Origin: Aeromonas enteropelogenes
GTDB lineage: Bacteria > Pseudomonadota > Gammaproteobacteria > Enterobacterales > Aeromonadaceae
DNA: 64,000 nucleotides
NCBI RefSeq assembly: GCF_000819845.1
Contig: NZ_CDCG01000013.1
Coordinates: 44,325-108,324 of the forward strand
Reading direction: 5' to 3'
Shown here piece after piece: positions 34,201-42,549 of this stretch. The translations under genes and the position numbers were made by a program. A model generated the notes under the pieces. The model made no database searches. It saw only the letters and a program-made list of their open reading frames with translations, and was not told the DNA's origin. Position 1 is the stretch's first letter. Each line of letters opens with the position of its first letter.

Positions 34201-34500
34201 ATCACCCGGGTCAAGCTGCGCATCCGCATCGGCCTGACCCGGGATCCCAAGCTGGTGCAGCGCATTCTGGAAGAGTCGATACAGGCATCGACCCTGGTGC
34301 TGGAGAGCCCGACCCCGGAGGTGTTCTTGGTCGAGTTCACCGACTCGGCGCTGATCTACGAGATCCGTATCTACGTCAACAACATGGATCACCGGATGCC
34401 CATCACCCACGAGGTCCATTCGCTGGTGCTGGATAAACTGCAGCAACAGGGGCTTACCCTGCCCCACCAGCAGATCGACATTCACCTGACCCGGGGCTGA
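31228..34500 (+). CDS. large MscS-family mechanosensitive channel (MscK/MscM type)
   Basis: 1090 residues. Signal peptide ([19 protein letters not shown]), a ~450-residue periplasmic coiled-coil domain rich in Gln and Glu, then about eleven membrane helices and a C-terminal MscS core. The pore and beta domain are clear: [35 protein letters not shown] (partial quote by region 905-940), [12 protein letters not shown], and [17 protein letters not shown]. It opens under membrane tension to release solutes on osmotic downshock. Length is near MscM/YjeP (1107) and MscK (1120); which one cannot be settled, and the psd neighbour of yjeP is absent. Confidence 0.93.
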   Translation: [1090 protein letters not shown]

Positions 34501-34528
34501 CCCGGCCCGGCACGCAAAAGGAGCAAGC

Positions 34529-35236
34529 ATGCAGATCATTGCCCATCGGGGGGCCAGCGGCCTGGCGCCCGAGAACACCCTCAAGGCGATCGCCCTGGCG
34601 TTGGCACAGGGAGCAGAGGCCATCGAGATCGACGTGCAGGCCGTCGACGGCGAATTGTGGGTCTTCCATGACCGCCGGCTGGAACGCTGTACCAATGGCG
34701 AGGGAGTACTGAGCGAGCAATCCTGCGCCTATCTGCAGAGTCTGGATGCAGGCGACGGCGAGCCCATCCCGACCCTGTGGCAGGTGATGAGCCTGATCAG
34801 AGGCCGCTGCGAGCTTCATATCGAGCTCAAGGGGGCCAATACCGCCAAGCCCGTCGCGGCATTGACCAGAAAGGCAGAGGCCGAGCTTGGTTTTACCTCC
34901 GCCCAGTGGGTCGTCTCCTCCTTTCATCACCCCGAGCTGGCCAGGTTTGCCGGCCTGCGGCCCGAGATCCGCCTCGGCGCCCTCACTGCCAACCTGCCCC
35001 TCAACCTGGCACTGTTTGCCGAACGTCTGGGGGCATGGTCCATCAACTGCGATGTGGATTTTGTCGACGAGATGCTGATTGAGGATGCCCATCAACGGGG
35101 GCTCAAGGTGCTGGTCTATACCGTGGATCATCTCGCCGATCAGCAGCGGCTGGCGCAGTGGGGCGTCGACGGTATTTTCACCAATCGTCCGGATCGCTTC
35201 CTCCCATCCGGCCACCCTGACCCTGTAGATGGCTAA
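34529..35236 (+). CDS. ugpQ: glycerophosphodiester phosphodiesterase, cytoplasmic (UgpQ-like)
   Basis: 235 residues, no signal peptide. Hydrolyses glycerophosphodiesters to glycerol 3-phosphate and an alcohol. Catalytic and metal residues are intact: His6-Arg7 (AHRGAS), Glu15-Asn16, Glu33 and Asp35 (EAIEID), His47 (FHDRRL) and a later ELK. AAGGAG precedes the ATG. It follows the channel gene by 28 bases and is probably co-transcribed with it. No ugp transporter genes are near, so the symbol is by similarity. Confidence 0.88.
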   Translation: MQIIAHRGASGLAPENTLKAIALALAQGAEAIEIDVQAVDGELWVFHDRRLERCTNGEGVLSEQSCAYLQSLDAGDGEPIPTLWQVMSLIRGRCELHIELKGANTAKPVAALTRKAEAELGFTSAQWVVSSFHHPELARFAGLRPEIRLGALTANLPLNLALFAERLGAWSINCDVDFVDEMLIEDAHQRGLKVLVYTVDHLADQQRLAQWGVDGIFTNRPDRFLPSGHPDPVDG

Positions 35237-35368
35237 GACGCCCGATCAGCACTAACTTTAGAAAGCTGATCGGGATACAAAAAGTTCAAACTCGGCCGAT
35301 AAGAGTTGGCTCACAACAATAACAACGCAATACACCTACTTCAGACTGACGCTCACAAGGATGTAATT

Positions 35369-37246
35369 ATGAACTTGTCGATCAAAAACAAACTCGTCCT
35401 CGCCATCGGGGTCATCATTCTGGTGATCACCGGTCTGCAGGTCTGGTACAACACCTCGCAACTGCGCAGCGAGACTCAACGACTGATCTGGAACTTCATC
35501 GACGAAAGTTCTGCTGCCAACGTCAAGGGGATCTCCCGCTGGCTCGACGCCAGGGTGAACATGGTCAGCTCCACCAAGGAAGCCTTTGCCAAGGAAGACG
35601 AGCCCATCAGCCATCTCGCCCAATCCATGAACGCAGGCGGCTTCGATCTGGTTTATGTGGGCACCACAGATGGCCGGATGATCCAGAGCAAACCAACCGA
35701 CCTGCCAGCCGGTTACGATCCCCGCAAGCGCCCCTGGTATCAGGACGCCACGACTGCGGGCAAGATGACCATCACCTCTCCCTATGCCGACATCACCACG
35801 GGCCAGCTCATCATCACCATCGCCGAGCCATTCCAGCGCGGCAACACCCAGGGGGTGATCGCCGGTGACGTCTCCATCAGCGGTCTGGTCTCCGACATTC
35901 TGGCGGTCAACACCGAGGGCACCTACGCCGTGCTGATCGACAGCAATGGCACCATCATCGCCCACCCTGACACCTCGCTGACACTGAAACCGGCCACCGA
36001 GCTCTCCCCCGAGCTGACGGCTGCCGGCGTCAACCGGATTGCCAATGACGGCACCATCTCCGAGATGGATATCAGCGGCAAGCTGAGCGTGTTCGACCTG
36101 AACCTTATCCCCAACACCAACTGGTACTACGGCATAGTGGTGGATGATGCGGTGGCCTATCAGTCAGTCAGACGCATGGTCACCTCGGCCCTGTTGCAAG
36201 GCTTGATCACCATCATCATAGTGGCCGGCTTCTCCTACGTGGCCATCCACGGCTCCCTGGCACCGCTGAAAACCCTGGGTGAGGCCATTGCCGATCTCTC
36301 CCGTGGCAATGGCGATCTGACCCGCCGCATCAAGATCGAGCGAGACGACGAGGTGGGAACTGTAGCCAAGCACGTCAACACCTTCATCGATCGGATCCAC
36401 ACCATGGTGCAGGATATCTCCAACTCCTCCACCCAGCTCAACCAGCAGGCCAAGTCCTCCCACAACATGGCCGAGAAATCGAGTCAGGGGCTGGCGCGCC
36501 AGCAGAACGAGATCTCCCAGATTGCCACCGCCGTGCACGAAATGTCCGCCACCGCGGTGGAAGTGGCCAGCAATGCCGAACAGACCGCCGAGGCGGCGCG
36601 CTCCTCCTCCAGCAGCTGCGAGCACGGCAAGCAGGTCATCGCCCGCAACCAGCGCTCCATCACGGATCTGGCAACCCAGGTCGAGCAGGCCTCCAACATC
36701 ATTCAGGAACTGGAGAAGAACGCCCAGGAGATCAACACCATCCTCTCCACCATTCAGGGCATCGCCGAGCAGACCAACCTGCTGGCACTGAATGCCGCCA
36801 TCGAGGCTGCCCGTGCCGGTGAGCAGGGTCGCGGCTTTGCAGTGGTGGCCGACGAAGTGCGGGTGCTGTCACAACGCACCCACAGCTCCACCGTCGAGAT
36901 CCGCAACATGATCGAAACCCTGCAACGCAACACCCAGGGCGCCGTCAGCACCATGCACGAGGGCCAGCTGCTGGCGCAAAACAGCGTGGATGATGCCAAC
37001 AACGCCACCCAGGCGCTCGAGCAGATCACCCTCTCGATCAACCAGATCTCCGACATGGCAACCCAGATCTCCAGCGCTGCCGAAGAGCAGCGGGCCGTGA
37101 CCGACGAGGTCAGTCGCAACATTCAGGCGGTGAAAGATGTCTCTGACGAACTGGCGGTAGACGCCGACAGCTCGCGTCATCTCTCGGAACAACTGAAAAA
37201 TATTTCGGGTGAACTGAACAATCAGGTGGGTATGTTCCGCATCTGA
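35369..37246 (+). CDS. methyl-accepting chemotaxis protein with dCache sensor
   Basis: 625 residues, start at 35369 ([10 protein letters not shown]) set by AAGGA seven bases upstream. Transmembrane helix 1 (about 9-27), a double-Cache periplasmic domain (about 35-280) with the characteristic [15 protein letters not shown] and [19 protein letters not shown], helix 2, HAMP ([19 protein letters not shown]), and a signalling domain with tip [21 protein letters not shown]. dCache receptors often bind amino acids or other small metabolites; the ligand is not predictable here. It has no C-terminal docking pentapeptide. Confidence 0.94.
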   Translation: MNLSIKNKLVLAIGVIILVITGLQVWYNTSQLRSETQRLIWNFIDESSAANVKGISRWLDARVNMVSSTKEAFAKEDEPISHLAQSMNAGGFDLVYVGTTDGRMIQSKPTDLPAGYDPRKRPWYQDATTAGKMTITSPYADITTGQLIITIAEPFQRGNTQGVIAGDVSISGLVSDILAVNTEGTYAVLIDSNGTIIAHPDTSLTLKPATELSPELTAAGVNRIANDGTISEMDISGKLSVFDLNLIPNTNWYYGIVVDDAVAYQSVRRMVTSALLQGLITIIIVAGFSYVAIHGSLAPLKTLGEAIADLSRGNGDLTRRIKIERDDEVGTVAKHVNTFIDRIHTMVQDISNSSTQLNQQAKSSHNMAEKSSQGLARQQNEISQIATAVHEMSATAVEVASNAEQTAEAARSSSSSCEHGKQVIARNQRSITDLATQVEQASNIIQELEKNAQEINTILSTIQGIAEQTNLLALNAAIEAARAGEQGRGFAVVADEVRVLSQRTHSSTVEIRNMIETLQRNTQGAVSTMHEGQLLAQNSVDDANNATQALEQITLSINQISDMATQISSAAEEQRAVTDEVSRNIQAVKDVSDELAVDADSSRHLSEQLKNISGELNNQVGMFRI

Positions 37247-37255
37247 ATGCGCTAA

Positions 37256-37284
37256 AAAGGGGGCCACACCGGCCCCCTTTCATT
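37256..37284 (+). terminator. terminator of the dCache chemoreceptor gene
   Basis: AAAGGGGGCC (37256-37265) pairs with GGCCCCCTTT (37271-37280) around ACACC, followed by CATTTC. Ten bases after the stop. Confidence 0.85.
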
Positions 37285-37757
37285 TCATAATAGCCCTTAT
37301 TTTTCAGTGATTAATCCAATACCAGCCAGATTTACCTCTCCCCCTTCCCTTACCGATTCCCGGGACGGCATCACACCCGGTCACCTCGTCACACACCCAA
37401 AATATAAATTAGATTTACTAATCCAAAATTGTGACTGGTAATAATTCTCAATAAACATTTTTAATAAAAAACTTAAAAACTTTTTTGCGGATACCCAAAA
37501 AGAGAGGTAATTCTCATTTTGTTGAAAGAAAACTACGTACAATCCGGTAGTTAAAGTTTTCGCGGCTGTGTGTTCGATTGCTCAGTAACACTGAAAACCG
37601 GCGATAATTGCAACATTTTCATCCAGGGAACAGGGTGTTTGATAGAAAAATCACTAGTAAAAATGGAATAAAACCAAGCTGTTTGACTTGTATCAAACTT
37701 GAATTTTTTTCATAGAGCAAAATCGTGCCCAGCAAATCTATCCCTAAGGAGGCAGAT
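37285..37757. promoter_or_regulatory. AT-rich control region upstream of frdABCD
   Basis: About 470 bases without a gene, clearly AT-richer than the rest of the window from about 37395 on. It includes A/T tracts (37450-37500), suggesting bent DNA. Near its end is an FNR-like site. Seen but not assigned: TTGATAGAAAAATCA near 37638, another partial FNR-like pattern. No small ORF with a good ribosome site or RNA gene was found. Confidence 0.55.
37683..37696 (+). promoter_or_regulatory. FNR-like binding site of frdABCD
   Basis: TTGACTTGTATCAA differs from the FNR consensus TTGAT-N4-ATCAA at one position. Its centre (37689.5) is about 41 bases before 37731. CAAAAT at 37718-37723 could be the -10 box for a start near 37730, the class II FNR geometry. 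Activation under oxygen limitation fits fumarate respiration. Confidence 0.65.
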
Positions 37758-39542
37758 GTGGATATTATCAAGACCGATGTTGCCATCATCGGCGCCGGTG
37801 GTGGTGGCCTGCGTGCCGCAATCGCCATTGCTGAAGCCCACCCGGAACTGGAGATCGCGCTGATCTCCAAGGTTTATCCGATGCGCAGCCATACCGTTGC
37901 TGCCGAAGGTGGTGCCGCCGGCGTCGTCCGTGATGATGACTCCCTGGAAAACCACTTCAACGATACCGTCTCTGGCGGTGACTGGCTGTGTGAACAGGAC
38001 GTGGTGGAATACTTCGTCGAAAACGCCACCAACGAAATGATCCAGCTGGAACACTGGGGCTGCCCCTGGAGCCGCAAGCCGGATGGCAAGGCCAACGTCC
38101 GTCGTTTCGGCGGGATGAAGATCCCGCGCACCTGGTTTGCCGCTGACAAATCCGGTTTCCACATTCTGCACACCCTGTTCCAGACCTCCATCAAGTACCC
38201 GAGCATCAAGCGTTTCGACGAGCATTTCTGCCTTGATCTGATCGTGGAAGATGGTCGCGTTCAGGGCGTGCTGACCTTCGATATCCAGAACGGAATCACC
38301 CGTTTCATCCAGGCCAAGTCCGTGGTACTGGCTACCGGCGGTGCCGGTCGTGTCTACCGCTACAACACCAACGGTGGCATCGTCACCGGTGACGGCATGG
38401 CCCTGGCCTATCGTCACGGTGTACCGCTGCGCGACATGGAGTTCGTCCAGTATCACCCGACCGGCCTGCCGGGCACCGGCATCCTGATGACCGAAGGTTG
38501 TCGTGGTGAAGGCGGCATCCTGCTGAACAAGGATGGCTACCGCTACCTGCAAGACTACGGCCTGGGCCCGGAAACTCCGGTCGGCCAGCCGAAGAACAAG
38601 CACATGGAGCTGGGTCCCCGTGACCGTCTCTCCCAGGCATTCTGGCAAGAGCAGCAAAAAGGCCGCGTGATCCAGGGCCCGATGGGCGACGTGGTTCACC
38701 TCGACCTGCGCCACCTCGGCGAGAAGTACCTGAAAGAGCGTCTGCCCTTCATCTGCGAACTGGCCAAGGCCTACGTGGGTGTGGATCCGGTCAAAGAACC
38801 GATCCCGGTGCGTCCGACTGCCCACTACACCATGGGTGGTATCGAAACTGACGGCAAGTGCGCCACCCGTCTGGCTGGCCTCTACGCCGCCGGTGAGTGT
38901 GCCTCCGTCGGTCTGCACGGTGCCAACCGTCTGGGTTCCAACTCCCTCTCCGAGATCGTGGTATTCGGTAAAGTGGCCGGTGAACAGGCTGCCGAATTTG
39001 CCGCTACCCAGCAGCACGGCAACACCCAGGCGCTGGTCGCCAAGGCCGAGGCGCTCATCAAGCAGCACCTCTCCCTGCTCGATATCGACGGCACCGAAAA
39101 CCCGGCCGATATCCGCAATGAGCTGGGCATGTCCATGGAAGCCGGTGTCGGTATCTACCGTACCGAAGAGCTGATGCAGGGCACCATCGACAAGATCAAC
39201 GAGCTGAAAGCCCGTTACAAGAAGATCAAGATCAACGACAAGTCCTCTGTCTTCAACACCGACCTGCTGTACGCCATCGAACTGGGCTACATGCTGGACG
39301 TGGCCGAAGCCATGGCTCACTCCGCCATCAACCGTAAAGAGTCCCGTGGTTCCCACCAGCGTCTGGACGGTTATGAGGAGCGTGATGACGTGAACTTCCT
39401 CAAGCACACTCTCTCCTTCTACAACGATGAAGGGGCCCCGACCATCGATTACTCCGATGTGAAGATCACTAAATCCCAACCGGCGAAACGCGTGTACGGT
39501 TCCGAGGGTGAGAAACAAGACGAGGCTAAGAAGAATGGCTGA
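37758..39542 (+). CDS. frdA: fumarate reductase flavoprotein subunit
   Basis: 594 residues. Catalytic subunit of menaquinol:fumarate reductase, reducing fumarate to succinate in anaerobic respiration. The start is GTG at 37758, preceded by AAGGAGG with a 5-base spacer; a GTG 11 codons earlier (37725) lacks a site. FAD-binding GAGGGG at 12-17, covalent-FAD His45 ([11 protein letters not shown]), active-site HPTG and [10 protein letters not shown] are present. The C-terminal [17 protein letters not shown] is typical of FrdA rather than SdhA. Overlaps frdB by eight bases. Confidence 0.97.
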   Translation: MDIIKTDVAIIGAGGGGLRAAIAIAEAHPELEIALISKVYPMRSHTVAAEGGAAGVVRDDDSLENHFNDTVSGGDWLCEQDVVEYFVENATNEMIQLEHWGCPWSRKPDGKANVRRFGGMKIPRTWFAADKSGFHILHTLFQTSIKYPSIKRFDEHFCLDLIVEDGRVQGVLTFDIQNGITRFIQAKSVVLATGGAGRVYRYNTNGGIVTGDGMALAYRHGVPLRDMEFVQYHPTGLPGTGILMTEGCRGEGGILLNKDGYRYLQDYGLGPETPVGQPKNKHMELGPRDRLSQAFWQEQQKGRVIQGPMGDVVHLDLRHLGEKYLKERLPFICELAKAYVGVDPVKEPIPVRPTAHYTMGGIETDGKCATRLAGLYAAGECASVGLHGANRLGSNSLSEIVVFGKVAGEQAAEFAATQQHGNTQALVAKAEALIKQHLSLLDIDGTENPADIRNELGMSMEAGVGIYRTEELMQGTIDKINELKARYKKIKINDKSSVFNTDLLYAIELGYMLDVAEAMAHSAINRKESRGSHQRLDGYEERDDVNFLKHTLSFYNDEGAPTIDYSDVKITKSQPAKRVYGSEGEKQDEAKKNG

Positions 39543-40269
39543 GATGATCGAAATTGAAATCCTGCGCTACCGTCCCGAGCAGGATAACGAGCCCTGGATG
39601 CAGACCTTCCAGGTGCCTTACCTGAAAGAGATGTCCCTGCTGGATGCCCTGCAGTACATCAAGGATCACCTGGACTCTACTCTGAGCTTCCGCTGGTCCT
39701 GTCGGATGGCAATCTGCGGCTCCTGCGGCATGATGGTCAACGGCGTACCCAAACTGGGTTGCAAGACCTTCCTGCGCGACTACCTGCCGGGCAAGATGAC
39801 TATCGAGCCGCTCAACAACTTCCCGATCGAGCGCGATCTGGTGGTCGACATGTCCGACTTCATCGAGAAGCTGGAGAGTATCAAGCCCTACATCATCCCG
39901 AGCGAGCCGCGCAGCCTGTGCGATGGCGAGTACACCCAGACTCCGGCTGACATGGCGAAGTATCACCAGTTCTCCATGTGCATCAACTGCGGTCTGTGCT
40001 ACGCAGCCTGCCCGCAATATGGCATCAACAAGAAGTTCACCGGTCCGGCGGCACTGGCTCTGGCCTATCGCTACAACGCCGACAACCGCGACAGCGCGTC
40101 CAAAGAGCGGATGAAGATCCTGAGCCAGGACGAAGGTGTCTGGGGTTGTACCTTCGTGGGCTACTGCTCCGAAGTGTGCCCGAAAGGCGTGGATCCGGCC
40201 GCTGCCATCCAGCTTGGCAAGGTCGAAAGCGCCAAGGACTACATGATCGCCATGTTCAAGCCAGATTGA
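39535..40269 (+). CDS. frdB: fumarate reductase iron-sulfur subunit
   Basis: 244 residues, same as E. coli FrdB. Passes electrons from menaquinol at FrdCD to the FAD of FrdA. [2Fe-2S] ligands Cys56, Cys61, Cys64 and Cys76; the [4Fe-4S] group starts Cys149, Cys152, Cys155; the remaining cysteines (Cys159 and [13 protein letters not shown]) serve the [3Fe-4S]/[4Fe-4S] clusters. The start at 39535 overlaps the frdA end, indicating coupled translation. Cytoplasmic face of the membrane. Confidence 0.97.
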   Translation: MAEMIEIEILRYRPEQDNEPWMQTFQVPYLKEMSLLDALQYIKDHLDSTLSFRWSCRMAICGSCGMMVNGVPKLGCKTFLRDYLPGKMTIEPLNNFPIERDLVVDMSDFIEKLESIKPYIIPSEPRSLCDGEYTQTPADMAKYHQFSMCINCGLCYAACPQYGINKKFTGPAALALAYRYNADNRDSASKERMKILSQDEGVWGCTFVGYCSEVCPKGVDPAAAIQLGKVESAKDYMIAMFKPD

Positions 40270-40285
40270 GATCAGGAATGAGACC

Positions 40286-40684
40286 ATGAACAACACCCAA
40301 AGCAAACGTAAGCCTTACGTCCGCGAAATGAAGAAAGACTGGTGGCTGAAGAATGCCTTCTACACCGGTTACATGATCCGCGAGGGTACCAGTATCTTCG
40401 TCTCCATCTATGCCGTCGTGCTGATGTGGGGTCTGATGCGTCTGGTACAGGGTCAGGAAGCGTTCAACGGCTGGCTGGAATCCCTGCAAAGCCCGATCGC
40501 CATCCTGTTCCATGTGATTGCCCTGGCGGCCTGCCTGTTCCACGCCAAGACCTGGTTTGCCCTGGCGCCGAAAGCCATGCGCATCTTCCGGGGTGAAGAC
40601 CTGGTGCCGGAGAAACCGATCGTGCTGGCCCAGTATGTGGCGCTGGCGGTGGTATCCCTGCTTGTCCTGATCATCGTGGCTTGA
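40286..40684 (+). CDS. frdC: fumarate reductase membrane anchor FrdC
   Basis: 132 residues, three transmembrane helices. Begins with the FrdC-type KRKPYVREMKKDWWLKN, includes REGTS near the first helix and FHAKTWFALAPKAM, which contributes to the quinol site. With FrdD it anchors FrdAB and binds menaquinol. It lies 16 bases after frdB and 10 before frdD. Confidence 0.96.
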   Translation: MNNTQSKRKPYVREMKKDWWLKNAFYTGYMIREGTSIFVSIYAVVLMWGLMRLVQGQEAFNGWLESLQSPIAILFHVIALAACLFHAKTWFALAPKAMRIFRGEDLVPEKPIVLAQYVALAVVSLLVLIIVA

Positions 40685-40694
40685 GGAGAAAACA

Positions 40695-41051
40695 ATGAGA
40701 CGTTCTGACGAACCAATTTACTGGGGTCTGTTTGGTGCAGGCGGCATGGTCGTCGCCATGCTGCTGCCGGTCATTGTCCTCATTACCGGTCTGCTGGTGC
40801 CCATGGGCATCATGGACGTGGAGACCATGAGCTACGATCGCGTACACGCCTTCGCCAGCTCCTGGTGGGGTGCCTGCATCCTGCTGGTGATCATCGCCCT
40901 GCCCATCTGGCACGGCATGCACCGTATCTACCACGGTCTGCACGATCTGGGGATCCACACCACCAAGCTGCACCACTATGTGTTCTATGGCTTCGCCTTC
41001 CTGGTGTCCGCCATCACCATCGGTCTGCTAATGGTACTGGTATTCCAGTAA
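40695..41051 (+). CDS. frdD: fumarate reductase membrane anchor FrdD
   Basis: 118 residues, three transmembrane helices (about 14-38, 55-80 and 96-117). RRSDEPIYWGLFGAGGM and the WHGMHRIYHGLHDLGIH segment are FrdD hallmarks. Second anchor of the FrdABCD complex; it ends the operon ahead of a clear terminator. Confidence 0.96.
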   Translation: MRRSDEPIYWGLFGAGGMVVAMLLPVIVLITGLLVPMGIMDVETMSYDRVHAFASSWWGACILLVIIALPIWHGMHRIYHGLHDLGIHTTKLHHYVFYGFAFLVSAITIGLLMVLVFQ

Positions 41052-41073
41052 TCACCACCGACTTGCATGACCA

Positions 41074-41098
41074 AACCGGGCCTCGCGCCCGGTTTTTT
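41074..41098 (+). terminator. terminator of frdABCD
   Basis: AACCGGGC (41074-41081) / GCCCGGTT (41087-41094) stem followed by TTTTCT, 23 bases after the frdD stop. Confidence 0.9.
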
Positions 41099-41319
41099 CT
41101 TTTCCGCCATCCGGCGCCCCTGTCATACCGCCCGCATAACACTGCCATTCAAAAATCCCTGCAAAAACCGGATTTTTATCCAGCAAAGCAACGATCACCA
41201 TCACATAAAACCACAACAAACACCAAAGACAGTGCGCCTGTTTGACCGCCATCAATTTACTGATAATTGCATCATTCATACTGCAAGCGATTAAATATTT
41301 ATTCAGATGGAGCTAAATC

Positions 41320-42051
41320 ATGACTGACAAATCACGCTCGGTAACGATAGGCAGTTACCTGGCACTGGCGTTCGCCATCGTCTTCTTTTCGGGACTGTTG
41401 CAGTCCAACCAGTGGTACGGAGTGTTCGACTTCACCACACTGAACGGTTCGTTCGGCACCATGGTACAGAGCGTCAGCGAGAACGGCGACGGCCTCAAGA
41501 CTGCCATGACCGACATGCGCGGCAAGGGGGGCAACGGCGCCCGCGACGGCTTCCTGTTTGCCCTGACCCTGATCCCCACCGTGATGTTCGCCCTCGGCAT
41601 GATCAATGTGCTGGAACACTACGGCGCCCTGGATGCCGCCCGCAAGCTGCTGACCCCGCTGTTGCGCCCGCTGATGGGGATCCCTGGCAACACGGGCCTG
41701 GCGCTGATCGCCTCCCTGCAGAGTACCGATGCCGGCGCCGCCATGACCCGCCAGCTCAAGGATGAAGGGCTCATCACCAAGCGCGAGACCGACGTCTTCA
41801 CCATGTTCCAGTTCTCCGCCGGTGCCACCATAGTCAACTTTTTCTCCTCCGGCGCCGTGCTGTTCACCCTGACCCTGGCCGATGGCAGCCCGGCGGTCAG
41901 CTCCTCCATCGGTCTCGCCGTGGTGGTGATGTTTGCCTTCAAATTTGTCGGCGCCAACCTGTTTCGGGTCTACCTCAACCTGACCGAAGGCAAAAACAGC
42001 GACAACACCCAGCACGCCACGACCCCCAGCACCCAGGAGCAAGCCAAATGA
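41320..42051 (+). CDS. yjiH: YjiH-family nucleoside-recognition (Gate) membrane protein
   Basis: 243 residues with about five hydrophobic segments: SYLALAFAIVFFSGLLQ, DGFLFALTLIPTVMFALGM, the Gate core GIPGNTGLALIASLQSTDAGAAM-like region (residues 118-140), TMFQFSAGATIVNFFSSGAV and a final helix. The Gate domain is shared with nucleoside transporters and SpmA-type proteins. In E. coli yjiH is paired with yjiG next to an isoaspartyl dipeptidase; here the partner is an M20 peptidase. Transport of a peptide or amide-like compound is an inference. GGAG lies eight bases before the ATG; it overlaps yjiG by four. Confidence 0.85.
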   Translation: MTDKSRSVTIGSYLALAFAIVFFSGLLQSNQWYGVFDFTTLNGSFGTMVQSVSENGDGLKTAMTDMRGKGGNGARDGFLFALTLIPTVMFALGMINVLEHYGALDAARKLLTPLLRPLMGIPGNTGLALIASLQSTDAGAAMTRQLKDEGLITKRETDVFTMFQFSAGATIVNFFSSGAVLFTLTLADGSPAVSSSIGLAVVVMFAFKFVGANLFRVYLNLTEGKNSDNTQHATTPSTQEQAK

Positions 42052-42515
42052 GCCAGGCCAACGTCAAGAAACCCATCGTCACCGATATCTTCGTCGAAGG
42101 GGCCAAGAAGGGATGGGTCATCGCCACCACCTCCACCGTCCCCAACGTGCTGATGGCCTTCGTCATCATCAAGGCGCTGCAGATCACCGGTGCCCTGGAC
42201 GCCATGGGAGCCATCTTCTCTCCCATCATGGCGGTGTTCGGTCTGCCCGGTGAGGCAGCTGCCGTGCTGATCGGCGCCTGGATGTCCATGGGCGGCGCGG
42301 TCGGCGTGGTCATCACCCTGTTCGATCAGGGGATCCTCAACGGTACCCACATCGCCATCCTGGCCCCCGCCATCTACCTGATGGGCTCCCAGGTGCAGTA
42401 CATGGGCCGCATCCTCGGCTGCATCGGCACCGAAGGGCGCTACATCCCCATCATGGTCGCCATCTCAGTGCTCAACGCCTTCGGCGCCATGCTGGTGATG
42501 AACATCCTTCTCTGA
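42048..42515 (+). CDS. yjiG: YjiG-family membrane protein, partner of YjiH
   Basis: 155 residues (E. coli YjiG 153). Hydrophobic, with the second Gate-type half: TSTVPNVLMAFVIIKALQITG, GLPGEAAAVLIGAWMSMGGAVG and APAIYLMGSQVQYMGR. Very probably forms one membrane complex with YjiH, as SpmA/SpmB-type halves do. ATGA overlap with yjiH indicates coupled translation; the M20 peptidase follows 34 bases later. Confidence 0.87.
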   Translation: MSQANVKKPIVTDIFVEGAKKGWVIATTSTVPNVLMAFVIIKALQITGALDAMGAIFSPIMAVFGLPGEAAAVLIGAWMSMGGAVGVVITLFDQGILNGTHIAILAPAIYLMGSQVQYMGRILGCIGTEGRYIPIMVAISVLNAFGAMLVMNILL

Positions 42516-42549
42516 CCCTTTTCGTACAATCACACACGTGGAGCAACCG

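Noticed and set aside
37710..39518. 602-codon minus-strand ORF opposite frdA
   Set aside because: Antisense shadow of the highly conserved frdA gene; no ribosome site or known domain.
41185..41210. CRP-like site upstream of yjiH
   Set aside because: Only the TCACA half is good; the opposite half does not match TGTGA.
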